DNA from: Reticulascus tulasneorum
Lineage: Eukaryota > Ascomycota > Sordariomycetes > Glomerellales > Reticulascaceae
Length of the DNA: 64,000 nt
Direction: 5' to 3'
NCBI GenBank assembly: GCA_001557505.1
Contig: LSAX01000007.1
Span: forward strand, 2,914,001-2,978,000
Of this stretch, positions 36,055 to 46,648 are shown piece after piece (the stretch's first letter is position 1; every line of letters starts with the position of its first letter). The translations under genes were made by a program, and so were the position numbers. Under the pieces are notes generated by a model. That model was not told the origin of the DNA. It made no database searches and worked only from the letters and a program-made list of their open reading frames with translations.

Positions 36055-37569
36055 TCAGATTTTGGATGACATCACGCTTTCCATCCAAGGATATACGGAG
36101 CCATTTGCCATCGGATATCCCATATGCAATGCACCAGTGAAGAACCTACATATGGATCAGCTTTTGATAAAAACTCACACCACTGGGGATTTGACTGACC
36201 TTGCTTCCTTTGGTGTGCCGTACTCGAACAACATCATCGAATCCTCGATCGGCATTAACCCATCTAGAGTTCCCTGTTTGGCTGTCAGACACTCCCGATC
36301 ATTGCATTGCTCCTCAATGCCACTTACATTGATCAGCAGCAGCCGAGTAGAAGGTTTGTCAATGATGCCAGTCTCCAGCAGGGAGAACTTTTTCTGCACC
36401 CCGTTCTTATACTCCTCAACCGTGTTGTACCCGTGCTTCATTGCCATCGCTGGTGTCAACCTTCCAGAAGTCAGCAAGGGGCTAAGATCCCATCTTGATG
36501 TAAAACTCACAAAAAGGGATATTCATGCCCGTCCACCGTCTCGAGCCATTCCGGGTCGAAGAAATGATGGCAGCCAGCCCCTTGAGCGATTGATCCGATG
36601 AGCTTATCCTTGTGCGTGTGCGCAATGCGTATGGCGTAGTAGCCTCCGGAACTCAATCCCCACACCATGACCCGGCTCATATCGAATCTGCCATCGGCAG
36701 CCATCCATGCCAAAATACTATCCCACAGCCGATCAGGACTAGTAGGGTCAGCTGAGTCGGCTGGGCAGTCGGCCGTGCCAGGAATCTCGACCGTCACGCT
36801 TCCCCATCCACGAGCCAGAAACTCATCGCAGCGTACGGTATTATCGGGCCGATAACCATCCAACCCGGTCATCAGGATAACTACAGGGCATGCTTCGCCT
36901 TGTGACGTCTGTTTTGGCACCCGTACATAGACTGGGATTGCGTCTCGGTCATCACCCTGTCTGTGGGTATGAGAGATGGATACATCTTCGACTGGGCAGT
37001 CCCACGATAGGCCTGCCTTCATGTAGACCTCTTTCTGAGCCTCCCACGCCTTCCATTTGACTGCGCAGTTGACTTTTGGGTACGCAGTGATATAAGGAAA
37101 TCGAGCGATTCTATACACACATGCTGCCCGGAGGTACAGTGCGCTTGCTGCTTCTTTATCGCCTGATTCCATTGCCGAATCACCCTTTGAAGTCAGCGAC
37201 TCAGCACTAGGGAAGAACGCCTCTGTATATGCTGTCGACGTGCCGTCGTTGATGCTGTTCTACAGAAAGAGATTGGTTACATTGTATATCGACGGGGAGA
37301 AGTACGCATACCTCAATCAGGTGATTGAAAACAGGCTCAAAGTCCTCAAACATCCCGTCGTGAAAGGGGTAGACGCTTTTCGTACACTATGTGTCTCTCA
37401 ATATCCAAGCCTCTGAACGGTATTTTAGCTAGGGGCTTACTGGAAACTTCCACTTTGTCTCCCAGAGCGCCTTGATACCATTATGATGTGGCATTCTTCT
37501 CTCAAAAGCCTCCTGTCCCATGATCCACGATCGGCCTCCAGCCGCATCCGTAACCTTGTGAGGTGACAT
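36055..37569 (-). CDS. Ayg1-like alpha/beta hydrolase (FrsA/DUF1100 type)
   Basis: Six exons: 37569-37441, 37386-37312, 37259-36511, 36460-36328, 36273-36200 and 36145-36055, giving 416 residues. It matches the layout of fungal Ayg1 hydrolases, which shorten a heptaketide naphthopyrone by C-C bond hydrolysis in DHN-melanin synthesis, and of related pseudooxynicotine-type hydrolases. The nucleophile elbow is '[10 protein letters not shown]', with the preceding oxyanion region '[12 protein letters not shown]'. The acid and base probably lie in 'GLMPIEDS' and 'TGALHMGYP'. Splicing restores '[19 protein letters not shown]'. Intron 36274-36327 is 54 bp and stop-free. No polyketide synthase is nearby; the neighbours are dehydrogenases, so a catabolic or detoxifying hydrolase is more likely than a pigment enzyme. 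Confidence 0.85.
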
Positions 37570-38737
37570 TCTGAGCGAAATTAAGAGATAGCTCGAACAA
37601 CTTTTTGTTTTGCAAAAACAGGTGCCTGCCCAGGGCTAGGGTATACAATCTTCACTTTATGACGCTGCCGGCGAATGACGGTGTGGTAGTGCGTGGTTCT
37701 GCTAGTGACTCTACAGATCGAAGTCAGCCTCGTCGAATTAACCAGTCAAGCAAGTATGGAGTCGCGAGCCGAACGAATTATTAGATTAATATGAACCCAT
37801 CTGCTCTTCGTCGAAGTAGCATGTGTTGCACTTAGACTTACTGGAACTGAAGCCAGGCGATTCGCACTCGAGTAACGGTGGTGTGTAGTTCTTCAACCAT
37901 GTTGCCGGGGAAAATGGCAGCAGAACCTTTTATACGGAGTCGGCAGCAATTAGGCACAGTGATTGACTACAATGCGGGCTAGGCTTGCTCGGAGGCTTTT
38001 GATATACCCAGGGAGTGGTGGACTACCGGACAATGCAGGTTGGGGATATCCGTTGTCCGAAATCATGAGACAAGCGCACCGTCTTATACAGCCCCATTTG
38101 TAACTGACTAAAGAGGGTCCAACATGTGACAATCCGAGCAACTGGATCCGATGCCCATGGTTGCTTCGGAGGAGTTCCGATGGGGCATTTAAAAATGTCA
38201 GTAATGATGTCTCAGCCCGGGCGCGTCATAGTGCCAAGCTACAGCCGGTGATGCGGCCGACTCAGGGTTTCCAGAATGCGGGGGGACATGATAATTTACT
38301 TTCGGTAGACCCAATTTCATGACGTGTGCAGACTATGAATTGCTGCTTTCTGACATTCTCTTGCTCGATGCACACAGCAAATGGTTGAATTCGGACAAGT
38401 CCAATGGAACTTTCAGCCATGTTGTTAAGCCTTCCTGAACCTCGCAAATCACAAGCCCGAGCCATCTATACAGCATTGTCGAGTGATGAAGGTAGTCAAC
38501 CAAGTGCCAAGGGTTTACGGCGCAGTTGCACCTACTGCAGACAGTCGGGATGGTCTGGAACCCAGCTTGCTTGTAGAGACCTTCAAGGAAAAGGAAAATG
38601 TCTAATATTCGCGATAGACTCTAACGTCTCGTCTATAGTTTCAATCCTGTAGAAGACCGATATCAGCAGTCACCGCCAGGAACCAGGTTCATCAGACTAG
38701 AGAACCCGAAGAAGGGTAGAAAGAAAAGCAAAGAATG
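37570..38737. other. intergenic, hydrolase promoter and GNA1 3' flank
   Basis: No supported gene. A plus-strand frame at 38404-38652 (82 codons) has no recognisable content. Confidence 0.45.
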
Positions 38738-39386
38738 CTAGTGGGATTTACTCTTGTCTCCTTCGTAGTAGTGAGCCATCTCCAGTCCAGCTCTCCTGAA
38801 GCCGCACTTCACGTAGAAGCCCTCGTTCGCCTCGCTGCAGTCTAGAATGGTCTTGTAACAGCCAACCTTCTCTGCGATGTAATCGAGCGCCTGAATGATA
38901 CGTAGGCCCAGCTTCTTCCCCTGCTGGTCTTTTGCGACTGCGATGTCTTCGATGTGGCCAACGAGTCCCAGACTGTGAATGCTGCAGGAGGAGCCATGTC
39001 AGCTCTCTTGGAGAAAAGAATTGGGGGTTCAAGCTCATCAGTGGTGTCTGAAGAGGCGGTGCAAGCTAGACGAATGTTGACTGCTCTGGCCGGGGTAGAA
39101 CTCACAACTTCCGCTCAACAATCAGCGCGCCAGTTCCAACCACCATCCCCCTGCTCGTATCTTCAATGGCCAGAATATAGTATCCTTCCTGGGAAGACAG
39201 CCAATTGTACCTCTCATCGAATTGCGACTCGCTGATCTCGCCAACGGTGGTCAAGACGCGCAAGCAGTCGAGGAAGCCAGTGTTGTAATCGGATCGACGC
39301 AGAGCCCGCATGATGTAGCCTTCTGGAAGAGATGAGGCGACGGTTGGAGAGACCAGCTCATTGGAAAACAGCCCCTTTTCGGCCAT
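38738..39386 (-). CDS. GNA1: glucosamine 6-phosphate N-acetyltransferase
   Basis: Two exons, 39386-39106 and 38981-38738, give 174 residues. This GNAT enzyme acetylates glucosamine-6-phosphate from acetyl-CoA on the route to UDP-GlcNAc, the precursor of chitin, N-glycans and GPI anchors. The N-terminus has the family's 'LPEGYIMRALRRSDYNTGFL' start. Then come 'VGTGALIVERKFIHSLGLVG' and 'HIEDIAVAKDQQGKKLGLR', where 'QQGKKLG' is the acetyl-CoA loop, and 'CYKTILDCSEANEGFYVKCG', the C-terminal substrate-binding part. The 124-bp intron splits the conserved 'ERKFIHS' motif, and splicing restores it. Its small size and lack of a targeting peptide fit the cytosolic enzyme. It is divergent from the lipase gene. 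Confidence 0.93.
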
Positions 39387-41093
39387 TTTCGACCGTTATG
39401 TCTTGATATCGACAGGAATTGGCCACGAGTTTCGGAGCTGCGTCGGCGATGGTGGGGGTTGTTCGCAGCAGAGAGCAAACACTGCGTTTCGGTGGATAGA
39501 TTCGAATGACTCAAGCCACTGGATTGATCTGCAATTGGATCCGAAGGAGAACAAGCATCGAGAAGCTGAACGACGACAATTGAGGTGACTTGAGATGGAC
39601 TTGGGGGAACACGTAGATGCGTAGGCGAAGATGCTGTTTAAAGGGATCTCTACGGCACCGTGACAGACCGCGGGCATCCATGCATTCAGCACCACCTGGA
39701 GCTGCTTGACTGGGTGGCATGTTACCCCTGCAACATATTCAGGGAGCTAGCTATTAGCGCTTCGTACCTGATGCCGGCTGGGAGTAGCTGCGCATCCACC
39801 CCCTTCATCTGAGATGGTTTCGAATGTCCCATTGGTTGAGGCTTGGTTGTATTTGAAAGGGTGCGTGCAGCGCGGGATCATCATTGATGTCGGGTTGGGA
39901 TTCCTGTCGTAAAGCACCCATGGAAGCAATTGCTGGGACGTATTTTTATACCCTTGAGCTGCAACACGGGCTGCAACCTAACCAGCCAAAGTACCTGTAA
40001 ACAAGCAATTGCTCCCGTCACTACCTAGTAGGTATCTCACTTTGGTTAATGGGTATTTGCCACACTCCAAATTCCTACACGATGCAGGCCTAGGTATGTA
40101 CAGGATGGCCTTAGTCCCGCCATGATTCTCCAAGTATGCGTCCTTCATCCGAACTTCCTCTGATCTCAAGATATTTCGGCATCCATCCGCAGAATTAGAC
40201 CATCCTCCTGTTGTGGCAATGCAATGAAACACCGGCTTACATCACAAGCTAGGACACAGTAGGTAGATCAGCCACAGATACAAATTTGTGTGTACGAACA
40301 TTCCCCTTCCATTGTCATGGAACTGTCTCATTGTTTTCCTTGATTGTCTTAACGTACCGGGCGCAACTTGCAGGTGCTGAGAACAACGATCGGCCGAGCT
40401 GGAATGTCAGGTTTCATGGACTGGACCCCCCCTCATGCTTTCATTGATACTGCCTTAGACAATAGATTACGCTGCCACCACTTATTATTGTAGTTACCCA
40501 TTACCTGGCTGGCATATTCATTGGCATTCATCATCAGATGCCACTGACCTAGTAATACAGGCACGATAGGGAGGCGAGTCTCAACTGAATATCATCTCGG
40601 AACTTTGAGGACTACCCCCGTCGTTTGTTGGAGCTGGATGTGTCCAACAGCAAGGTACCAAGGCACGCAACCCTATTGGGTTACCTGAAGCTTGCAGTAA
40701 AAGACAAGTTGGGGGTAATATTGTACATACGTCACCCCACTAAAGATAACACATGCACGCCATGACCCAAACACTCGCCTCGGGATCTGCCACGCATAAA
40801 CATCAATCACATGCAGAACATGTCATTGGAGTTCGCGTGGTCGCTCAACAATCCACGTCAAACACGCTGGGTCCAAGATGAGAGCGCAAATATTTCCTCG
40901 CCACCGGCTGTGGACGGTTTGTCTCTGCTTCCTATGGCTCACTTAGCTACGGCAGCTACAACCGCAATCGCTCAACATATCCACGACCTAATAAGTAGCC
41001 TAGAAGTCTAAGTTCCTTTCCCAGTACAACAACGCACATATCCTCCATCCAACATTTCATGTCCACCATACCGAGTTCTCCGTTCCAGCAGTC
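39387..41093. promoter_or_regulatory. divergent promoter region (GNA1 / lipase)
   Basis: 1.7 kb with no supported gene. It holds a CCTAGG core at 40089 and an imperfect CTACCTAGTAGG near 40020. Pyrimidine-rich DNA before 41094 suggests a leader. Confidence 0.45.
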
Positions 41094-44000
41094 ATGGATT
41101 CGGATGTCGAGTCCGAGGTAGCATCCCACGATTTATCCCAGGATGTCACGGGAGTTTCTCTCGACACCTCTCCCGGGCAGACAGTTCTCCCCAACTCGCT
41201 GGCCAAAGCCGTCAGTCTTGCCACACGCTCGACATGTCTTGCGATCCGTGTTGGGACTTTGATAAGTTCTTTAGGTTTCGACGCTGCCAAGTTTACCACC
41301 GTTTCTAGCCTGGAGTTGGGCCGGGGCATACTGGAGGGTATTCTGAGCCGGGCTGGGAAAGATGTGCTCGTTCGTTCCGGCAGCGAATTGGCACGAACCG
41401 ATGCCGAAACACTTCTTGAGCGAAGCTTGGAAAGCTTGCACCATGTCATGACACATGCCGTCTTCTGGACTACCGCAGGCTTTCAGATGACCGGCACGAC
41501 CATCTCCATGGTGTCCGAGATATCCCAGCTTCTCCTGTCATCCCTTGACCAGTTTTTCGGCTCGACCGATTCCTCTCGAGCCATTGCTAGCATCATCACC
41601 CTCATTCGCCGCGAGTTCCAAAACCCTGCGACTGGTGTCGAAGGCGAACGGGTTGGTGTTGTTGACCTGGTCATGGGCCTATGCGCTTTGGCGTACCTCC
41701 AGCGAAAGTGCAAAAGGCAGATAGAAGAGGAATCTCACCGCCTAGGCCACGAAGAAATCGTTTGGGATGTCGTCGTCGTAAACGATGGTGAGAGAGTTGA
41801 CATCCACGAGGATAGCCTGTACGGGATACACCAAGGACGCTATATAAGCAAGGGGCCTGATATTCTTGTGTCTGTCCCCAGAGGAGAACCTGGTCCTGGA
41901 CTGTTGGCTGCCGTTGAACGGGAGAGCCAAGACGGCAGCGAAGAGGAGGGCGATTCACCAGAGACCAGGCTGAAGAATGAGATCTTACGGTCCCTACCTG
42001 CAGATGCGAGCGTCTCAGTCTCTACGTCAATCTTGACCAGGAAAACCATCACCGTGGACTTCATGGGACCCGAACCACCCCATTTGTCTCCGCCACCCGG
42101 GGTGGAAGTGGTCGAAAGAGAGGTCATGTCTCCCAGTGGCTCCCAAGATGGCCGACTATCTCGTCAGTCAACCATCATGAATGACCCTCCAACTTACCGC
42201 GTGGTGTATCGGGTCGATAAGAACAAGATGCGAAGTACTACATATCGAGGCCATGGCGAACCAGCGAAGGAGATTCGGCCCATAGAAACAGTCGAAGATT
42301 CCGAGTTATCCGATGACTCGAGCTTGAGTCATACGGCAACAGCGGTCGAAGATATCAACCGGCATCGTGACGTACCTCCTCCAGTGCCCCCGAAGGGTCT
42401 TAGCTCCAGGAAGAACACGATGTCTATCTCGGATTCCAAGGGTGGACCTCTGCAAGAACATCGTCAACAGAATCCTGGCGCCAAGAACCCTCCTACAGTC
42501 CCTCGAGCGGCCGGTACTTCCCACATCGTAGTACCGAACCAGAGTCCGGAAAATGCACCAAATCAGAAGCGTCAGCGAGCACCATTAGCACAAATTGAAT
42601 CTAAGGGACGGCAGCATGTTTCTCGCCAACCGCAACCGTTTGCAGGCAAGCTCGCTTCCAAGAAGACTAAGACCGAGTCTACAGCTACTAGCAAGTCGAT
42701 CGAAAAGAAAGGGGGCCTAAGGCAAGTACTCAAGAGGGGTACAGGACCATCCATATCTAATCTATGGAATCGTGATGCGGGAAGCTCGGGGAGCTCTACC
42801 TCCTCGGACAAGATAAAGACGCCTTCATTGCCTTTGTCGAAAGACAAGCCCTTAAAAGCAACTGGCCAGAAAAGCTATCCGGTCCCGAATCGGATTCCCG
42901 GCAACACAGGTCTCGTGCATGCTCGCGACAGGGGGGCATATGACAGTGCGGTACTCATTCCTCGCAGCTCATCTCGGGCAAGTTACATTTCGGTTCACGA
43001 GCGCCGTCGGGATTCGATGGTATCACAAACTGACACCTATTCCATCCATTCACTTGATGGTTGTCAGCCTTCGTCTCCAACTTTTACACGCCCAGAAGCA
43101 AAGACTCAAGGCAGGCCGAGGTCGCGTTCGGGAAAGGAGGCAGCTGAACAGAAGCCACCTTCGCCCCTCAAGAATCACCATCACGTCAGGTCTCACGTGC
43201 ATACACCAAGTTTATACAGCATGACCACAAACGGTTCGCAGACTTCTCTGGTGTTGTCTTCCTACTATCAAGGAAGTGCATACAGTGACTCGGAAGCACT
43301 AAATACGCTGCGGCGAACAGGCATGGTAGATGGAATATTCCCCAAATTTCACCTCTTAAGAAATGTCACACGTTATATGCTCTTCTCCTCTGCCTCATAC
43401 GGGTCCAATTTCCTCAAGTTTATGGGCATCTCGAAAGAGATGCCAATATTGAGAGTCCTAGACGACACGCACCATGAAATCCGATCATTTGCGCATCACA
43501 CAGATTCTCAGACAGACAGCGTTCTACTTGCATCCTTCGTTGACCCGCAAGGTGGCTCTGACTCGACCGGTTCTACAGGAACCGGCGTGCCGTTAGTCCA
43601 CTATATCTCAATCGACCACGAATCAAAAGCCGTCGTCTTGGCTTGCCGAGGAACCTTGGGCTTTGAAGACGTCTTGGCTGATATGACCTGCGATTATGAC
43701 CATATGGCTTGGCGAGGCAAATCTTACAAAGTGCATAAGGGTATCCATGCTTCTGCTCGACGTTTGCTCTACGGGGGTGATGGGAGGGTGCTTCTCACGC
43801 TCAAGGAGGCTTTGGATGAGTTCAGCGGGTATGGACTTGTATTGTGTGGTCACTCGCTGGGTGGCGCGGTCACAGCCTTGCTCGGAACCATGCTTGCTGA
43901 GCCAAGCACAAGCGGCACCAGCTTTGTTACATCTGCTGAGCCGCATCAACGACTAATAACTGACGGTCGGCAACCCGCGAGCGAGTCTACGCATGTGTGC

Positions 44001-44594
44001 CTTCCATCCGGTCGTCCTATACATGTTTATGCATATGGACCTCCAGGAACAATGTCGCCATCCCTCCGCAAAGCAACTCGGGGGCTCGTTACAAGCATTG
44101 TCCAGGGCCACGATCTAGTGCCTTACCTTTCTTTAGGAGTCTTGCACGACTTCCAGGCCGTGGCCCTTGCCTTCAAGAACGACAACAATGAGGCAAAAGT
44201 GGAGGTCAAGCAACGGATCTGGCAGGCATTCCAGTCTGGTCTCGCGGATAGTTGGTACGCCAATAATGCAGCATCGTCGAACGAAAGCGAGGATAAATGG
44301 GCGGCTTCGGCGTTGACGACGTTGCGTTCGAGCATGACGAACCAGAAGCTCTTACCGCCCGGTGAAGTTTTCATCATTGAGAGCAGCCGAGTTCTGAGGA
44401 GGGATGCCTTCCTCCTAGCCGGCGAGGATAATATCGGCAGGCCGGCACAAAGAATCGTTTTGAAGTATATCCGGGATGTAGAGTCTCGATTTCGAGAAGT
44501 CCGTTTCGGTACCAGCATGTTGGTTGACCACAGCCCCGCAAAGTACGAAGCCGCGTTGAGCAAACTACGGTTTGGTATCCTGGAGACTGGCTGA
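41094..44594 (+). CDS. class 3 lipase, sn1-specific diacylglycerol lipase type
   Basis: A single exon of 1,166 residues. The Lipase_3 fold lies in the C-terminal third. Nucleophile Ser921 sits in 'LCGHSLGGAV', the catalytic Asp is about residue 1007 in 'GHDLVPYLSLG', and the His is about 1146 in 'LVDHSPAKY'. The oxyanion strand 'ACRGTLGFEDVLADM' precedes the elbow. The N-terminal 240 residues are helical and moderately hydrophobic, reminiscent of the membrane-associated part of DAG lipases, but no clear transmembrane helix or signal peptide stands out. Residues about 290-710 are a disordered Ser/Pro/Lys-rich insert. Members of this group hydrolyse diacylglycerol to monoacylglycerol at membranes or lipid droplets. 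Function here is inferred from family resemblance. Confidence 0.87.
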   Translation: MDSDVESEVASHDLSQDVTGVSLDTSPGQTVLPNSLAKAVSLATRSTCLAIRVGTLISSLGFDAAKFTTVSSLELGRGILEGILSRAGKDVLVRSGSELARTDAETLLERSLESLHHVMTHAVFWTTAGFQMTGTTISMVSEISQLLLSSLDQFFGSTDSSRAIASIITLIRREFQNPATGVEGERVGVVDLVMGLCALAYLQRKCKRQIEEESHRLGHEEIVWDVVVVNDGERVDIHEDSLYGIHQGRYISKGPDILVSVPRGEPGPGLLAAVERESQDGSEEEGDSPETRLKNEILRSLPADASVSVSTSILTRKTITVDFMGPEPPHLSPPPGVEVVEREVMSPSGSQDGRLSRQSTIMNDPPTYRVVYRVDKNKMRSTTYRGHGEPAKEIRPIETVEDSELSDDSSLSHTATAVEDINRHRDVPPPVPPKGLSSRKNTMSISDSKGGPLQEHRQQNPGAKNPPTVPRAAGTSHIVVPNQSPENAPNQKRQRAPLAQIESKGRQHVSRQPQPFAGKLASKKTKTESTATSKSIEKKGGLRQVLKRGTGPSISNLWNRDAGSSGSSTSSDKIKTPSLPLSKDKPLKATGQKSYPVPNRIPGNTGLVHARDRGAYDSAVLIPRSSSRASYISVHERRRDSMVSQTDTYSIHSLDGCQPSSPTFTRPEAKTQGRPRSRSGKEAAEQKPPSPLKNHHHVRSHVHTPSLYSMTTNGSQTSLVLSSYYQGSAYSDSEALNTLRRTGMVDGIFPKFHLLRNVTRYMLFSSASYGSNFLKFMGISKEMPILRVLDDTHHEIRSFAHHTDSQTDSVLLASFVDPQGGSDSTGSTGTGVPLVHYISIDHESKAVVLACRGTLGFEDVLADMTCDYDHMAWRGKSYKVHKGIHASARRLLYGGDGRVLLTLKEALDEFSGYGLVLCGHSLGGAVTALLGTMLAEPSTSGTSFVTSAEPHQRLITDGRQPASESTHVCLPSGRPIHVYAYGPPGTMSPSLRKATRGLVTSIVQGHDLVPYLSLGVLHDFQAVALAFKNDNNEAKVEVKQRIWQAFQSGLADSWYANNAASSNESEDKWAASALTTLRSSMTNQKLLPPGEVFIIESSRVLRRDAFLLAGEDNIGRPAQRIVLKYIRDVESRFREVRFGTSMLVDHSPAKYEAALSKLRFGILETG

Positions 44595-44727
44595 ATGGGA
44601 TAGGGGCAAATTGGCTCCACAGGATATCTTTTCTCCTCCGACTGGGACACTGTGATGGCCAGTAGACGATGGAAGACAGGACATCCTACACAACTTTTTA
44701 GACCTGCTCTTAGAAGACAGAACCATG

Positions 44728-44747
44728 AATAAACGATTGCCAATAAA
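44728..44747 (+). terminator. polyadenylation signals of the lipase gene
   Basis: Two AATAAA hexamers, at 44728 and 44742, lie 134 and 148 bp after the lipase stop. The convergent GH43 stop is at 44805, so the two 3' ends are close and may overlap. Confidence 0.4.
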
Positions 44748-44804
44748 GATACTACTACAAGCATAGCATTCTACATTTTTAGGCTAAGTACAATTCTGGG
44801 CCAT

Positions 44805-45788
44805 CTATTCCGGCTTTTCTGTTGTGATTTTGCCATCCTTGTCGTAGAAGATCTCCTTGATCTTGACTGATCTCAAGTGGTCTACGCCACCGCTCAGCTC
44901 ACAATCGTGGTGGAACAGCCACCATTGACCCTTGAACTCGACGATAGAGTGGTGGGTCGTCCATCCCAGAACGGGTTCCAGAATGCGGCCTGCGTAGGTG
45001 AATGGTCCGAGAGGGCTTTCGCTCGTGGCGTAGCACAGGAAGTGTGTGTCGCCGGTCGAGTACGAAAAGTAGTAGAGGTTGTCCTTCTTGTGCAGCCACG
45101 CCGCCTCGAAGAAGCGGCGGTCATGATCATCTGCAGGGATTGGCTTGCCGGTCTCCGGGTCGTTGATAATGACCTCCTGGACTTCGCTGGAAAACTGGCG
45201 CATGTCATCAGTGAGCTTCGCGACTCTCGCGCCCATGCCGCAAGCCCCCTCGCCGCTTGGCTCCTTTGGCCCCTGCCATTCGCCGTCAAAGACATCGTTT
45301 CCCTTCTGGTAGCATTGCAGCTGACCACCCCATAGGCCGCCGAAGTACAGATATGCCTGGCCGTCGTCGTCAACGAAGCAAGCAGGGTCAATACTGAAGC
45401 TTCCCTTGATGGGTTCTGGGTCCGGCACAAAAGGACCTTCGGGTTTATCTCCAACAGCAACGCCGATACGGAATATGCCTTTCTTGTCTCGAGCCGGGAA
45501 GTAAAGGTAGTATTTACCATCCTTGTATGCGGCGTCGGGGGCCCAAAGCTGCTTGGACACCCAGGGGATATCCTCCGTCTTCAAGACAACCCCATGGTCC
45601 ACGACTGGCTCAGTGGGGTCCAAAGACGACGTGCTGAAGACATGGTAGTCGGCCATATCATATTGGTCGCCATTGTCGTTGAACTGAATATCGGTCTCGC
45701 GATCATGCGAAGGATAGATGTAGACCCTGCCGTTGAATACATGCGCTGAAGGATCCGCAGTGTACAGGTGAGTGATGAGGGGCGCCAT
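44805..45788 (-). CDS. glycoside hydrolase family 43 (xylosidase/arabinofuranosidase-like), no signal peptide
   Basis: A single exon of 327 residues. GH43 enzymes are five-bladed propellers cleaving beta-xylosidic or alpha-arabinosidic bonds. The three acidic catalytic positions are visible: 'YTADPSAHVF' (base Asp), 'SIDPACFVDDDGQ' (pKa-modulating Asp) and 'RRFFEAAWLHKK' (acid Glu), with 'LWAPDAAYKDGKYYLYF' between them. The C-terminus has 'GWTTHHSIVEFKGQWWLFHH'. The start is the ATG at 45788; the frame extends to 45869 only from a TTG. There is no secretion signal and no carbohydrate-binding module, so it probably acts inside the cell on short oligosaccharides, unlike most fungal secreted GH43s. 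The intronless structure and compact bacterial-style length make ancient transfer possible. Confidence 0.88.
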   Translation of the reverse strand: MAPLITHLYTADPSAHVFNGRVYIYPSHDRETDIQFNDNGDQYDMADYHVFSTSSLDPTEPVVDHGVVLKTEDIPWVSKQLWAPDAAYKDGKYYLYFPARDKKGIFRIGVAVGDKPEGPFVPDPEPIKGSFSIDPACFVDDDGQAYLYFGGLWGGQLQCYQKGNDVFDGEWQGPKEPSGEGACGMGARVAKLTDDMRQFSSEVQEVIINDPETGKPIPADDHDRRFFEAAWLHKKDNLYYFSYSTGDTHFLCYATSESPLGPFTYAGRILEPVLGWTTHHSIVEFKGQWWLFHHDCELSGGVDHLRSVKIKEIFYDKDGKITTEKPE

Positions 45789-46648
45789 CTTGGTGGGGTT
45801 CAGTGACGGTGATGCGGGGAACACAAGCTGCGGGGGAGGGATGGCAGAAAAAGCGAGTCTGGATCTCAAACTCGGGGGGATAGGCTGGAAGAGCTGTGTG
45901 TTTCAGAGAACTTAGAAGGACAAAATCGGTGCGTAGACAACCTGAATCCCAATGCTGATTTATATATGGGCTCGTGAACTCAGCTTCTCGGACTGAATGA
46001 TGTTGGCCCGGCAAGGTGGAACGCGGGACGAAGAACCTCCAAACGAATTTATCCATGTCCTTTTACCCGTTTACCCCATCTTGGGAGCCACTCCAGGCTT
46101 GACGCTTGGCGAGCCATCAGGTGAGATTTTGGGACAAAATCCCGAATACCAGACGTACCCTGAATTGTTCACCAGGGGATACGCCGTTTGGCCGGAATCT
46201 CCAACATCGGCACGTTGAGCGCGTCAAGGGGCCTTGAAGATCCTAGTCTAGGTAGGTGGTGGGAGAGCAGGAAACCGCGTGTTAATTACTGAATTCCTGG
46301 TGAGATTCAAGTTTTCATTTTCCCCACTGCAAACACGCAGCGTGAAACTCACTGAGCAGGACTAAAAGTGTACGCCTCTCCTGACAACCTCCATTATACA
46401 TGAACTTTTGATGAGATACTCCATCCAAGAACCGTCTCGGCCCGCGTTGGAGAAATGGGTGCGGGGAGTCTCCCCATCCCACCACCACGTGGAAGGCAAA
46501 GGCACAGCCTTAACCAGGTATGTACGTAGTCTAAGGGACATGCCTAGCTGTTCATCCTTGAGGCTGAATACAGGCACCTCGACGGCTCTCTTGGCTTCCA
46601 ATATTGAAAATAAGTTCAGCTGCGGGCTTCACGGCCACGAATGCCAGC
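45789..46648. other. intergenic, GH43 promoter and CCDC97-like 3' flank
   Basis: Apart from a TATATAAA box on the minus strand at 45966-45959, nothing is supported. Confidence 0.45.
45959..45966 (-). promoter_or_regulatory. TATA box of the GH43 gene
   Basis: TATATAAA on the minus strand, about 170 bp upstream of the GH43 start codon. Confidence 0.45.

Noticed and set aside
36482..36510. 29-bp intron in the Ayg1-like gene using the first in-frame acceptor
   Set aside because: Too short to splice. The acceptor at 36461 gives a 50-bp intron with a branch site and restores the family motif [14 protein letters not shown].
35843..36601. 252-codon plus-strand frame after the SDR gene
   Set aside because: It overlaps the SDR end and the antisense of the Ayg1-like hydrolase, whose spliced model has clear family motifs.
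44894..45520. 208-codon frame inside the GH43 gene
   Set aside because: Same strand, shifted frame; no motif, while the GH43 frame has all catalytic residues.
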